Shown: positions 28,324 through 37,115, counted from the first letter of the stretch. The stretch is DNA of 64,000 nt from Citricoccus sp. K5 (GCF_902506195.1 NZ_LR732817.1:327147-391146), one strand, 5' to 3'. Notes: generated by a model from the letters alone, not told the origin. A program made the numbers and translations.

Positions 28324-28365
28324 GTCGACTTGGTGTGGGCATCTCGACACCCGCACCAACTCGGC
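28324..28365. repeat. palindromic repeat, copy B
   Basis: GTCGACTTGGTGTGGG and CCGCACCAACTCGGC can form a 16-bp stem with one mismatch and two G-T pairs around a loop containing CATCTCGACAC. The same arms occur in copy A (27308-27360). It sits just after the stop of the WXG100 gene and 20 bp before the DUF4031-HD start, so it may separate their expression. Confidence 0.75.
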
Positions 28366-28397
28366 TGAACGCGTGGGGCGTGGGAAGGGAAGGAGGG

Positions 28398-28688
28398 TCA
28401 GCCGCGGAACATCGAGGCGTTGGCCGTCTCGGCGTCCAGGTACTGCTGGGCCGCATGGGTCATGGCGCCACGGATGGACACGAGGGACTCCTCCACCCGG
28501 GCCTGGGTGGCCCGCCATTCCGTGAGGATGGCCTGGAAGTTGTTGGCTGCCTGTCCGCGCCAGGTGTCCTGGAGCTGACGGAGGTTGGCCTCCATGGCGT
28601 TCACCTCGGTCTGGAGGCGGCCGATGGAGGACTCCACGGCCTGACTCTTGGCCATGAGGTCTTCGGTGTCGATCTGGACGAGTGCCAT
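28398..28688 (-). CDS. WXG100 (ESAT-6-like) family protein
   Basis: 96 residues, with the central W43-R-G45 turn (QDTWRGQAANNF) flanked by two amphipathic helices, the standard WXG100 hairpin. Such proteins are exported by type VII (ESX) systems as dimers. No ESX ATPase, second WXG protein or membrane component lies in the window. ATG 28688 begins MALVQIDTEDL and has GGAGAG just upstream. It is 92 bp downstream of the histidine kinase gene in the same direction. Confidence 0.93.
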   Translation of the reverse strand: MALVQIDTEDLMAKSQAVESSIGRLQTEVNAMEANLRQLQDTWRGQAANNFQAILTEWRATQARVEESLVSIRGAMTHAAQQYLDAETANASMFRG

Positions 28689-28780
28689 GTTCTCTCCTGC
28701 GGGGCTGGGGGCCAGCACGGAACGGTGTTGTCCCGGCTGATCCCACGCTAGGCAAGCGCACTCCTCGATGGGGCCGGCGG

Positions 28781-30466
28781 CTACCCGGATGTGGAGGGCG
28801 GGCCGGAACCTGGCGGCTGTGGAGGACGCGGCGGAATGGCCAGGGGACCGGTCGAGGTGTCCTCTGGGACGCCCGGGGTTTCGGACTCCGTCTCGCCATC
28901 GGGGGCCTCTCCATCCTGAGGCAGATCATCCTCGTCCGCCGCGGGGTCAACCCAGGGCATCCGCACCGACATGGTGGCCCCACCGCCGGGGGTCTGCTCC
29001 AACCGGACGGTGCCGTCGTGCTGAGCCACGATGGCCGCCACGATGGCCAGCCCCAGACCGGTGCCGCCCGTCTCGCGCTGCCGGGAGGAGTCGGCCCGGT
29101 AGAAGCGTTCGAAGACGCGGGAGGCATCCTGCTCGTCGATGCCTGGTCCGTGGTCCCGGATCTCGATCACGGAATCGCGGGATCCGTGCACCTGCCGGCC
29201 GTCGGCGTGGACGGATCCGGGGAGCACGTCCACGGTGCCCACGGCGATCTCCAGCGGAGTCCCCGCCGGGGAGTACCGCAGCGCGTTGGTGACCAGGTTG
29301 GTGACCACCTGGCGGATCTTGCCCTCGTCGCCGAGCGTGGGTGCGGAACCGGCGCGGCCGCCGTCGAGCCCCTCAAGGCTGATCTCGCGGTCCGGGGCGT
29401 TCACACGGGCGTCCAGGACGGCGTCGTGGGCCAGGAGCATGAGGTCCACCGGCCGGTGCTCGAGCGGGCGCTGCTCGTCCAGGCGGGCGAGGGTGAGGAG
29501 GTCCTCCACCAGCTGGCCCATGCGCTTGGCCTCGCCCTCGATCCGCCCCATGGCCGCACCGACGTCGTCCGGGTCGCTGATCCCGCCGTGGCGGTACAGC
29601 TCGGAGAATCCACGGATCGTCACCAGCGGGGTGCGCAACTCATGCGAGGCATCCTGGATGAAACGGCGCATGCGCTCCTCGGACTGCTCCTTGGACCGGA
29701 AGGCCGTCTCGATGTGGGCGAGCATGGCGTTGAGGGAGCGGGACAGGCGGCCGACCTCGGTGTCCGGGGCACCCATCTCCACACGGCGGGACAGGTCCCC
29801 GGCAGCGATCTGGGCGGCGGTCCGCTCCACCCGCAGCAGGGGCTTGAAGGCGCGCGTGGTCACGGCGTAGGCGATGACGGAGGCGCCGGCGGTGGCCAGC
29901 AGGCCGATGGTGACCACGAGGGAGGTCACCCGGTCCACGGAGTCGTGGACGGGCTCCAGCGGCAGGGCGATGGCCAGCGAGCCCTCACCGGAGGCCAGCC
30001 GGTACATCGTCACCCGCCAGCCGCGGGAGGTCTCCGTGGTCCCGGGGACGTCGAAGGCCTCGTTGTTGCGTTCCAGAACCTCGTCGGCGGTCAGCGAGGG
30101 GACCACCGGGCGGTCCTCGTTGGCCCCGGTGAAGGAGGAGTTGGTGGTGGTGTTGCCCGCGTTGTCCTGCAGCTCACCGTAGAAGCGCAGGATGGACTGC
30201 GGCGAGGAGAAGTACCCCGTGTCCGTCCCCAGGCTCGTCAGGTAGACCGAGACGTTGTTGCGGTTGGCATGGAGGTCGTCGTCGATCTGGCGGACGAGCT
30301 CCTGCCGGAACAGGGAGGCGGTCAGGGCGGCGGTGACGATCACGGCCAGGAGCATCAGGCCGGTGGTCATGACCACCAGTTGCGTCCGCAGGGAGGAGGT
30401 CTTCCAGAGCCGGGCGAGCTCGTGGAACGGCCGGAAGCGCCCGGCGCGGTTCACGGTTGCAGGCAT
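28781..30466 (-). CDS. sensor histidine kinase (TrcS/MprB-like)
   Basis: 561 residues: transmembrane helix 1 about 28-54, an extracellular sensor domain of about 125 residues, transmembrane helix 2 about 181-203, HAMP to about 255, the dimerisation/phosphoacceptor motif DASHELRTPLVTIRGF with H275, and the ATPase domain with N-box QVVTNLVTNALRYS, the G1 motif DHGPGIDE and FYRADSSRQRETGGTGLGLAIV. A Pro/Glu-rich tail of about 60 residues follows. It is encoded 61 bp after its response regulator. The signal is unknown. Confidence 0.94.
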   Translation of the reverse strand: MPATVNRAGRFRPFHELARLWKTSSLRTQLVVMTTGLMLLAVIVTAALTASLFRQELVRQIDDDLHANRNNVSVYLTSLGTDTGYFSSPQSILRFYGELQDNAGNTTTNSSFTGANEDRPVVPSLTADEVLERNNEAFDVPGTTETSRGWRVTMYRLASGEGSLAIALPLEPVHDSVDRVTSLVVTIGLLATAGASVIAYAVTTRAFKPLLRVERTAAQIAAGDLSRRVEMGAPDTEVGRLSRSLNAMLAHIETAFRSKEQSEERMRRFIQDASHELRTPLVTIRGFSELYRHGGISDPDDVGAAMGRIEGEAKRMGQLVEDLLTLARLDEQRPLEHRPVDLMLLAHDAVLDARVNAPDREISLEGLDGGRAGSAPTLGDEGKIRQVVTNLVTNALRYSPAGTPLEIAVGTVDVLPGSVHADGRQVHGSRDSVIEIRDHGPGIDEQDASRVFERFYRADSSRQRETGGTGLGLAIVAAIVAQHDGTVRLEQTPGGGATMSVRMPWVDPAADEDDLPQDGEAPDGETESETPGVPEDTSTGPLAIPPRPPQPPGSGPPSTSG

Positions 30467-30527
30467 GCGTTCAAGGATACGGATCCCCGGGGCCGGTCAC
30501 CCCGGCCGCCAGAGGGGACCGGCCGGA

Positions 30528-31235
30528 TCAGCGCTTGTCCGCGGAGCGCAGCAGGTAGCCGACGCCGCGCTTGGTCTGGATCATGTCCGGCAGGTCGGCG
30601 CGGTCGATCTTGCGGCGCAGGTAGGAGATGTAGGACTCCACGATGGAGGCGTCGCCGTTGAAGTCGTACTCCCAGACGTGGTCCAGGATCTGCGACTTGG
30701 ACAGCACCCGGTTGGGGTTCATCATCAGGTAGCGCAGGAGCTTGAACTCGGTGGGGGAGAGCTCCACGACCTCGCCGGCGCGGCGAACCTCATGGGCGTC
30801 GTCATCGAGTTCCAGGTCGTCCACGCGGAGGATGGCCTCGTCTCCCTCGGCCGGGGCGGTGCGGCGCAGCACGGCGCGGATGCGGGCCACCACCTCGTCC
30901 AGGGAGAACGGCTTGGTGACGTAGTCGTCCCCGCCGACGGTCAGGCCGGTGACCTTGTCCTCCGTGTCATCACGGGCAGTGAGGAACAGCACGGGGAAGT
31001 GGCGGCCGGCGGCGCGGAGCTTGCGGGTCACGGTGAAACCGTCCATGTCCGGCAGCATGACGTCCAGCACGGCCAGGTCCGGTTGCTCCTTCTCGGCAGC
31101 GGCCAGGGCGTCACGTCCGTTGGCGGCCGCGACCACCTCGAATCCGGCGAACCGCAGGGAGGTGGAGAGGAGCTCGCGGATGTTCGGCTCGTCATCCACG
31201 ACCAGGAGCTTGGCTTCGGGTTCCTTTGACTTCAT
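30528..31235 (-). CDS. OmpR/PhoB-family response regulator (TrcR-like)
   Basis: 235 residues. Receiver domain with acidic pocket VVDDEPN, phosphoacceptor D58 (LAVLDVMLPDMDG) and the conserved Lys in YVTKPFS; C-terminal winged-helix domain (EFKLLRYLMMNPNRVLSK, ESYISYLRRKID, GVGYLLR). Start at 31235 (MKSKEPEAKLLVVDD) is chosen over a longer frame that would run through the upstream repeats. It is co-directional with its kinase and is probably autoregulated through the repeats at 31257-31287. Confidence 0.94.
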   Translation of the reverse strand: MKSKEPEAKLLVVDDEPNIRELLSTSLRFAGFEVVAAANGRDALAAAEKEQPDLAVLDVMLPDMDGFTVTRKLRAAGRHFPVLFLTARDDTEDKVTGLTVGGDDYVTKPFSLDEVVARIRAVLRRTAPAEGDEAILRVDDLELDDDAHEVRRAGEVVELSPTEFKLLRYLMMNPNRVLSKSQILDHVWEYDFNGDASIVESYISYLRRKIDRADLPDMIQTKRGVGYLLRSADKR

Positions 31236-31256
31236 GTCTCCATCGTCCACCCGTTC

Positions 31257-31287
31257 GCTGGACGTTTGCTGAATGCCTGCTGGATGC
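31257..31287 (-). promoter_or_regulatory. three 11-bp phased direct repeats, response-regulator site
   Basis: On the plus strand GCTGGACGT (31257), GCTGAATGC (31268) and GCTGGATGC (31279) are spaced exactly 11 bp apart; on the minus (transcribed) strand the order is GCATCCAGC, GCATTCAGC, ACGTCCAGC. They lie 21 to 52 bp upstream of the response regulator start. Tandem repeats with this period are the standard binding mode of OmpR/PhoB-type regulators. Confidence 0.6.
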
Positions 31288-31305
31288 ATCGGGCTGGCGT
31301 CCGGC

Positions 31306-33003
31306 TCAGCCCGGCGTCAGGTCCCCGGCATCCAGGATCGTGTACGAGTAGCCCTGCTCGGCCAGGAACCTCTGGCGCTTCTGGGCATACTCCTGATCCA
31401 GGGTGTCCCGGGACACCACGGTGTAGAAGTGCGCGGACTTGCCATCCTCCTTGGGCCGCAGCAGCCGACCCAGCCGCTGGGCCTCCTCCTGCCGGGACCC
31501 GTAGGACCCGGAGACCTGGATCGCCACGGACGCCTCCGGCAGGTCGATCGAGAAGTTCGCGACCTTGGACACCACCAGCACGCCGATCCGGCCCTCGCGG
31601 AACTCGCCGAAGAGCCGCTGGCGTTCGGCCACGGAGGTGGCCCCCGTCAATACCGGCGCCTCCAGCAGTTCGCCCAACTCGGCCAGCTGGTCCAGGTACT
31701 GCCCGATCACCAGCACCTGCTCGCCGGGGTGCCGGGCCACCAGAGACCTCACCACCGGCAGCTTGATGTCCGAGGAGGAGCACAGCCGGTACTTGTCCGC
31801 ATCCTCGGCCATCGCGTAGGCGATCCGCTCGTCCCGCGGCAGTTCCACGCGGACCTCGATGCACTCGGCGGGCGCGATGTAGCCCTGGGCCTCGATGTCC
31901 TTCCACGGGGCGTCGTACCGCTTCGGCCCGATCAGGGAGAACACCTCGGACTCCCGACCGTCCTCCCGCACCAGGGTGGCGGTCAGCCCGAGCCGGCGCC
32001 TGGCCTGCAGGTCCGCCGTCATCCGGAAGATCGGAGCGGGCAGCAGGTGCACCTCGTCATAGATGATCAGCCCCCAGTCGTGCCCGTTCACCAGTTCCAG
32101 GTGCGGGTAGAGGCCGCCGCGCTTCAGGGTCAGCACCTGGTAGGTCGCAATGGTCACGGGGCGCACCTCCTTGACGGAGCCCGAGTACTCGCCGATCTCG
32201 GCCTCTGTCAACGTGGTGCGCTTGAGCAGCTCGGCCTTCCACTGCCGCGCCGAGACGGTGTTGGTCACCAGGATCAGCGTGGTCGCGTTCGCCGTGGCCA
32301 TGGCACCCGCGCCAACCAGGGTCTTGCCGGCGCCGCACGGCAGGACCACGACGCCGGACCCGCCGGCCCAGAAGTTCTCCACCGCCAGGCGCTGGTAGGG
32401 ACGCAATCGCCACGGTTCCGCGGGCTGGGCGCCGGCCGGGCCGGCGTCGGGCACCTCCCCGGTGTCCGGCACCTCGGTGAGGCCGATGGGATAGGGGGTG
32501 CCGTCCACATAGCCGGCGAGGTCCTCGGCGGGCCAGCCGAGCTTGAGCAGCTGCTGCTTGAGCTGGCCGCGGCTGGCGGCGTGCACCACCACGGTCTCCC
32601 CGTTGATGCGCGGTCCGAACATCTCCGCGGTCTTCTTCGCGTGCAGCACCTCCTCGAGCACGGGGTAGTCGTCCGTCCGCATCACGAGGCCGTGGACCGG
32701 GTCGTTCTCCAGGCGCAGCCGGCCGTAGCGGGACATGGTGTCGTCGATGTCCAGCAGCAGGGCATGGGGGACCGGATACCGGGAGTAGGTCAGCAGCACG
32801 TCCAGCACGCGTTCGGCATCCACCCCGGCGGCCCGGGCGTTCCACAGGCCCAGGTTCGTGATCCGGTAGGTGTGTACGTGCTCCGGTGCGCGCTCCAGCT
32901 CGGCGAAGGACGCGAGGGCGTGCCTGGCCTCGGTGGCCTGGGTGTGGTCCACCTCCAAAAGCACGGTCTTGTCCGACTGGACGATCAGGGGGCCATCGGC
33001 CAC
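31306..33003 (-). CDS. XPB/ERCC3-type DNA repair helicase
   Basis: A 565-residue superfamily 2 helicase. An N-terminal damage-recognition-like region (1-190) precedes Walker A VLPCGAGKTLVG, DEAH-like box IYDEVHLLP, motif III GLTATLVREDGRE (also an XPB RED signature), and the helicase C-terminal domain with QVSGSYGSRQEEAQRLGR. The RED motif and overall layout mark bacterial XPB. A nucleotide-repair or DNA-opening role is inferred from eukaryotic and archaeal homologues. The next gene upstream (33067-35412) encodes its usual partner in actinobacteria. Confidence 0.92.
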   Translation of the reverse strand: MADGPLIVQSDKTVLLEVDHTQATEARHALASFAELERAPEHVHTYRITNLGLWNARAAGVDAERVLDVLLTYSRYPVPHALLLDIDDTMSRYGRLRLENDPVHGLVMRTDDYPVLEEVLHAKKTAEMFGPRINGETVVVHAASRGQLKQQLLKLGWPAEDLAGYVDGTPYPIGLTEVPDTGEVPDAGPAGAQPAEPWRLRPYQRLAVENFWAGGSGVVVLPCGAGKTLVGAGAMATANATTLILVTNTVSARQWKAELLKRTTLTEAEIGEYSGSVKEVRPVTIATYQVLTLKRGGLYPHLELVNGHDWGLIIYDEVHLLPAPIFRMTADLQARRRLGLTATLVREDGRESEVFSLIGPKRYDAPWKDIEAQGYIAPAECIEVRVELPRDERIAYAMAEDADKYRLCSSSDIKLPVVRSLVARHPGEQVLVIGQYLDQLAELGELLEAPVLTGATSVAERQRLFGEFREGRIGVLVVSKVANFSIDLPEASVAIQVSGSYGSRQEEAQRLGRLLRPKEDGKSAHFYTVVSRDTLDQEYAQKRQRFLAEQGYSYTILDAGDLTPG

Positions 33004-33066
33004 GGGTGCTCCTTCGGTACGGCGGGGATACTGGCGGTCAGGTGCGGCATCGACTGCGCCAGTGAA

Positions 33067-35412
33067 TCACACCGTGGTGGCCGAGACGATCCGGTGCAGC
33101 GGCACCACCGTCTCGGCCTCACGGTCCGGAACGAGGCAGCGGACGCGTCCGCCGGCGACGGCCAGGGGCACCACGCGGCGGGACTGGCGCTGGCCCCGTT
33201 GGTCCACGGTGACGAGGTCGACCTCTGTCCGCTGGCGCGCGGCCTGGTGCAGCACGGCCACTGCCTCTTCGGTCCCCGCGCCGCTCGGGGCCGGCTGAGG
33301 GGCTGACCGCAGCCGGGCGATCTGTGCGGCCAGCTCCTCCTCGGATGGCGACCAGCGCACGGCACGCACCGGTTCCGGGAAGGTGCCGCCCCCGGCGTGC
33401 GCGCGCGGTGCGGATCCGGATGGGCGGTCGTCGTGGGGCGCTCCGACCGGGGCGGACCCGGCCCGGTGCCCGGCCTCCGTCAACATCCGGTGCAGGGCCG
33501 CCGGACCGACGCCGGCCACCACCACGGTGGGTGCCAGCCGTTCCAGCCGGGCCGCGGCCAACGCCGGATCGGCGACGATGACATCCAGCAGGTCCTCGTC
33601 CTCGGAACGCAACCAGGCACCCATGGCCCCGACGGTGAGCGTGCCGTGGCGCCGGGCCACGTCCCGGATCAGGTATCGCAGCGACTGGGGGATCTCGTCC
33701 TCGGAATGGTCCTCGAGGTAGGCCTCGAGCTCATCGGCGGTCGATCCCGACTCCAGTGCCCGGTGCAGTGAGGCATCCGAGAACCGGTAGACCCGCGCGG
33801 TGCCATCACCCTCGACCTCGGCCATCGCCGCCAGCCGCCCGGCCACCTCCGGGTCCAGGTAGCCCGGGGCCACGGCAGTCAGGTCGCCCTGCAGGCGCAC
33901 CCGGGTGAGCGGGGCCGGCAGGGCGGTACCGACGGCGGCGGCGGCCTCGTCGAGCCGTCCTGCCGCCACGAGTGCCCCGGCAGCGGTGAGAGCCCCGGCG
34001 CCGACCAGACCCAGCCGTTCGGCCTCCGCCAGCAGGGGGAGGGTGAAGGCGGCGCTGCGGGCGTGCTGCCGGGGTCCGCGCCACCGCTGGCGGTCCGGCA
34101 CGGCTTCGTCCAACCGGGTGCTGGGCCGCTCATCGGAGACCTCCAGGGCTGCCTCGAGGACGGCCGCGCGGAGGCGGGGCGCGTCCGGGCGGTTGCGGTC
34201 CGGGGCCAGGGCACGCCCGGAGGCGGCGCCGCCCACCGTGGCCGAGGTGACCGGTACCGGACCGAGCATCGGTGCGCGGCCGCTGGTCAGCCAACCGGCG
34301 ACGAGGGCCTCCCACTGCACCTGGCGTTCGCTGCGCCGCCAGTCCGGGACCGTGGCGGCGGGGACCCAGATGGAGGTGTCCGGGTCCAGGATCACGAGAC
34401 CGGCGGACGCCAGTAGCTCCAGCAGCCAGGAGACGTCCTCGGGGGTGCCTCCCACGGCGTCGGCCAGCCGCTTCAGGTCCCGCACCCCCACCCCGCCGGA
34501 GCGCAGGGTCGGCAGCCCGCCGGTCATCGCCTCCAGGAGGTCGGCGGCGCCGCGCAACAGGTCGCCGACGGCTGCCAGGGCGGCGTTGCGGGACAGAGCC
34601 GGGTTGATGGCACGGCCGGGCGGAGCCGGCGGCTCAGGGTCAACGGTGCGTCCGGCGGTCCCGTGACGCCAGGCCAGCCCGGCTTCCAGCGGGTGTTCGG
34701 CCAGGGATTCCGCGGAGCCGGGCCGGTCAGCGCCCAGCGGCACCAACAGGCCGGTGCGCAGGAGCGCCTCATGGACGGGGCCCGGCGGCTCCGGGACGCG
34801 CGCGACGGGCGAGGACTGGAGTGCATCCAGTGCCGCGGTGGCACGGCTCAGGAGATCGCCCTGGACCGCCTCACGGCCAAGCAGGGCCAGCACTCCCTCA
34901 CGGTCCGCAGGCAGGACCATCTCGGAGCCGAGGGCCGCGGCAGTCCGCCCGAAGGACAACGGGTGGGGGCCCAGCGCGGCGGCGACCGGCACCGGGACAC
35001 GCCAGCCGGCGGAATGCTCCACCACCAGGGCGGCCTCGGCGAGATCGTGCACCAGCGCGCTGACCGCCGCGAGGCGAGCTTCATCGGGGGCTGTGCCGGA
35101 GAGTGACGGAGCCGTGCCGTCCGTGAGGAACGAGGCGAGCCGGGAGAGCGCGACGGTGGGGCCGGCGTCGGGCCCGGTGGATGGCGGCTTGCCCAGGACT
35201 GTCAGGACGGCCATGCCTTCGAGAACGTCCAGATGGGCGCGGTCCAGGCCGTCCAACGCTCGCAGGACGGACATCTGCGTACTGGCGCGGGCCGCGAGGG
35301 CGGCGAAGTCGGGGACGGGCGGGTGGCACAGGTCCGGACGCAGCGAGAACAGCCGCTCCAGGCGATGGTCCGGCCACCCGGAGAGGTGGTCCGTCAGCGT
35401 GGCGGCCCTCAT
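33067..35412 (-). CDS. helicase-associated domain protein, XPB partner
   Basis: A 781-residue protein with a helicase-associated (Helicase_C_3 / XPB N-terminal-like) domain around residues 480-600 (RLQGDLTAVAPGYLDPEV) and tandem winged-helix-like segments before it, rich in Ala, Gly, Arg and Pro. No NTPase motif is visible. Such genes commonly sit beside XPB helicases in actinobacteria. ATG 35412 (MRAATLTDHL) is used; GTG at 35418 is possible and no strong Shine-Dalgarno decides it. The gap to XPB is 63 bp. Confidence 0.85.
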   Translation of the reverse strand: MRAATLTDHLSGWPDHRLERLFSLRPDLCHPPVPDFAALAARASTQMSVLRALDGLDRAHLDVLEGMAVLTVLGKPPSTGPDAGPTVALSRLASFLTDGTAPSLSGTAPDEARLAAVSALVHDLAEAALVVEHSAGWRVPVPVAAALGPHPLSFGRTAAALGSEMVLPADREGVLALLGREAVQGDLLSRATAALDALQSSPVARVPEPPGPVHEALLRTGLLVPLGADRPGSAESLAEHPLEAGLAWRHGTAGRTVDPEPPAPPGRAINPALSRNAALAAVGDLLRGAADLLEAMTGGLPTLRSGGVGVRDLKRLADAVGGTPEDVSWLLELLASAGLVILDPDTSIWVPAATVPDWRRSERQVQWEALVAGWLTSGRAPMLGPVPVTSATVGGAASGRALAPDRNRPDAPRLRAAVLEAALEVSDERPSTRLDEAVPDRQRWRGPRQHARSAAFTLPLLAEAERLGLVGAGALTAAGALVAAGRLDEAAAAVGTALPAPLTRVRLQGDLTAVAPGYLDPEVAGRLAAMAEVEGDGTARVYRFSDASLHRALESGSTADELEAYLEDHSEDEIPQSLRYLIRDVARRHGTLTVGAMGAWLRSEDEDLLDVIVADPALAAARLERLAPTVVVAGVGPAALHRMLTEAGHRAGSAPVGAPHDDRPSGSAPRAHAGGGTFPEPVRAVRWSPSEEELAAQIARLRSAPQPAPSGAGTEEAVAVLHQAARQRTEVDLVTVDQRGQRQSRRVVPLAVAGGRVRCLVPDREAETVVPLHRIVSATTV

Positions 35413-35428
35413 GCGCACCGGGGCCGGG

Positions 35429-35716
35429 TCAGGCGCGGCGTCTCAGGACGGCCTTGGCCACCACATAGGTGAGCATCAGGACGAATCCGAGGGGGAGGCC
35501 GTAGAGGCCGAACCAGTAGAAGAGGGGCCAGGCCGTGACACTGAGGAAGTAGGAGACCAGCAGCAGCACCGTGGCCGCGAAGGAGACCGCGGTCAGGGTG
35601 GCGCCCACGATCAGCAGGGCCCTCAGCCAGGGTGAGGTCTCTGAGGTGGACGGGGCCGCGGTGGTGGGGGAGCCGTGGATACGGGCGTCGGGGGAGACGA
35701 TGGGGCGAGCGGACAT
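35429..35716 (-). CDS. small two-helix membrane protein
   Basis: 95 residues. A 32-residue Ser/Thr/Pro-rich N-terminus is followed by two transmembrane helices (about 33-57 and 64-88) and a basic end (LRRRA), implying both termini in the cytoplasm. ATG 35716 begins MSARPIV; longer upstream frames are not credible. It precedes the XPB-partner gene by 16 bp and may be in the same operon. Function unknown. Confidence 0.75.
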   Translation of the reverse strand: MSARPIVSPDARIHGSPTTAAPSTSETSPWLRALLIVGATLTAVSFAATVLLLVSYFLSVTAWPLFYWFGLYGLPLGFVLMLTYVVAKAVLRRRA

Positions 35717-36043
35717 GGCCGCCAGTCTACGCCGGGTGCGTGTTGGGGTCCTCGGAGGGGAAGCCACGGGGGGATCTCCGCGGGTGAGAGGGTATCCTGA
35801 GAGGGTTACAGACTTTCCCTTCCGACCGGCACGGGCCGCGGCACAGTGGAGCAGGGCCGCCCGGACCACGACGTCCGAGGACAGGACCAGCCCGCGAGCC
35901 GGCAGCGCAGCCAGGGCCCGGGGGCCCGCCGGACCACGAGGGTCCGCGGCCACCGAAGTGGCCCGGGGCGATGATCCGACCGGGCTGCGGCGGCACGCCG
36001 ACAGGGCCGGAAGGGGCACCCAGGAGAGATAAGGACATCAAGA

Positions 36044-36427
36044 ATGCCGACCGGCAAAGTAAAGTTCTACGATTCGACCAAGGGCTTCGGCTTCATCCAC
36101 ACGGATGAGGGACACGAGGTCCACCTGCCCGCCTCCGCACTGCCCGAGGGCGTGACCGAGGTCCGGGCCGGAACCCGTCTGGAGTTCGGTGTGGCCGAGG
36201 GCCGCCGCGGCCCCCAGGCCCTGAGCGCCCGCATTCTCACCGATGGTCCCTCCGTGGTCCGGGCGACCCGCCGCAAGCCGCAGGACATGGCCGTGGTGGT
36301 CGAGGACCTCATCAAGTGGATGGATATGGCGTCCAACAGCCTGCGCCAGGGTAAGTACCCGCAGAAGGCCCAGGCGGAGAAGATCGCCATGGCCCTGCGC
36401 AAGGTGGCCGATGAACTTGAAGCCTGA
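36044..36427 (+). CDS. cold-shock domain protein with C-terminal extension
   Basis: 127 residues: a cold-shock fold (about 1-67) with RNP1 KGFGFIH (13-19), and a 60-residue C-terminal helical extension (EDLIKWMDMASNSLRQGKYP). The RNP2 region is HEVHLPA in place of the usual VFVHFS-type sequence, so one aromatic RNA-stacking face is reduced. It is expected to bind single-stranded nucleic acid. Its last 17 bases overlap the start of the DUF3027 gene, so they are coupled. Confidence 0.92.
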   Translation: MPTGKVKFYDSTKGFGFIHTDEGHEVHLPASALPEGVTEVRAGTRLEFGVAEGRRGPQALSARILTDGPSVVRATRRKPQDMAVVVEDLIKWMDMASNSLRQGKYPQKAQAEKIAMALRKVADELEA

Positions 36428-37019
36428 GACCTCCGCCCCTGAGGACGCCGGGGCAGACCCAACGGATGAGTCGTCCGCAGCCGGTGCTGACGGCGCAACT
36501 GCCCCCGAGACCGTGCAGTCCGCGGGCCGCTCCGTGCGGATCCCGCCGAAGCCGACGAGGGCACCGCGCAAGCGCACCCCCAAGCTGGACGAGCTGCTGG
36601 CCGCGGCCGTGGCCGAGGCCCGGGCGGCGCTGGAGGGCCTGGCCGAGGACGGGGACATCGGTGAGCACGTGGGCACCGTGGCGGACGACGACCGCCTGGT
36701 CACCCACCGCTTTGCCGCGACCCTGTCCGGCTACGGCGGCTGGGAGTGGTTCGCCACCCTGTCCCGGGCACCCCGCAGCAAGGTCGTCACCGTGTGCGAG
36801 ACCGGGCTGCTGCCCGGGGCTACGGCGATCCTGGCCCCCGACTGGCTGCCGTGGTCCGAGCGCGTGAGCCAGGAGGAGAAGATCCGCCTGGACGCGATCG
36901 CCGCCGGGGAGGACCCCGAGAAGGCCGTGGCCCGCGCCCAGGGCGAGCTGCAGGACGAGCAGGATCAGCAGGATCAGCAGGAGGAGTCCCGGGACGAGGA
37001 CTCCGCACCGCAGGGCTGA
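36411..37019 (+). CDS. DUF3027 domain protein
   Basis: 202 residues. Acidic 45-residue leader, a basic stretch (PPKPTRAPRKRTPKLDELL), then the DUF3027 core (HVGTVADDDRLVTHRFAATL, GYGGWEWFATLSRAPR, LPGATAILAPDWLPWSER) and a Glu/Gln/Asp-rich tail. Widespread in actinobacteria; function unknown. ATG 36411 lies within the last codons of the cold-shock gene in another frame, with CGCAAGGTGG ahead of it. Translational coupling suggests a shared role. Confidence 0.9.
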   Translation: MNLKPETSAPEDAGADPTDESSAAGADGATAPETVQSAGRSVRIPPKPTRAPRKRTPKLDELLAAAVAEARAALEGLAEDGDIGEHVGTVADDDRLVTHRFAATLSGYGGWEWFATLSRAPRSKVVTVCETGLLPGATAILAPDWLPWSERVSQEEKIRLDAIAAGEDPEKAVARAQGELQDEQDQQDQQEESRDEDSAPQG

Positions 37020-37044
37020 GGGCCACAGAACCGGCCCGAAGGAC

Positions 37045-37084
37045 AACGACGGCGGCGCACCCGGGTGGGTGCGCCGCCGTCGTT
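37045..37084. terminator. bidirectional terminator, DUF3027/serC
   Basis: A perfect 18-bp inverted repeat (AACGACGGCGGCGCACCC with its complement) with a GGGT loop between the convergent DUF3027 and serC genes. The AT pairs at the stem base give a short T stretch on each strand. Confidence 0.85.
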
Positions 37085-37115
37085 CTCTGTCAGGTGTGCC
37101 TCAGGCCCAGGGCGC

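Noticed and set aside
27308-28365. Calling repeats A and B simple intrinsic terminators
   Set aside because: No T-run follows either on either strand and the two share sequence, not only structure; they are listed as repeats with terminator function as a possibility.
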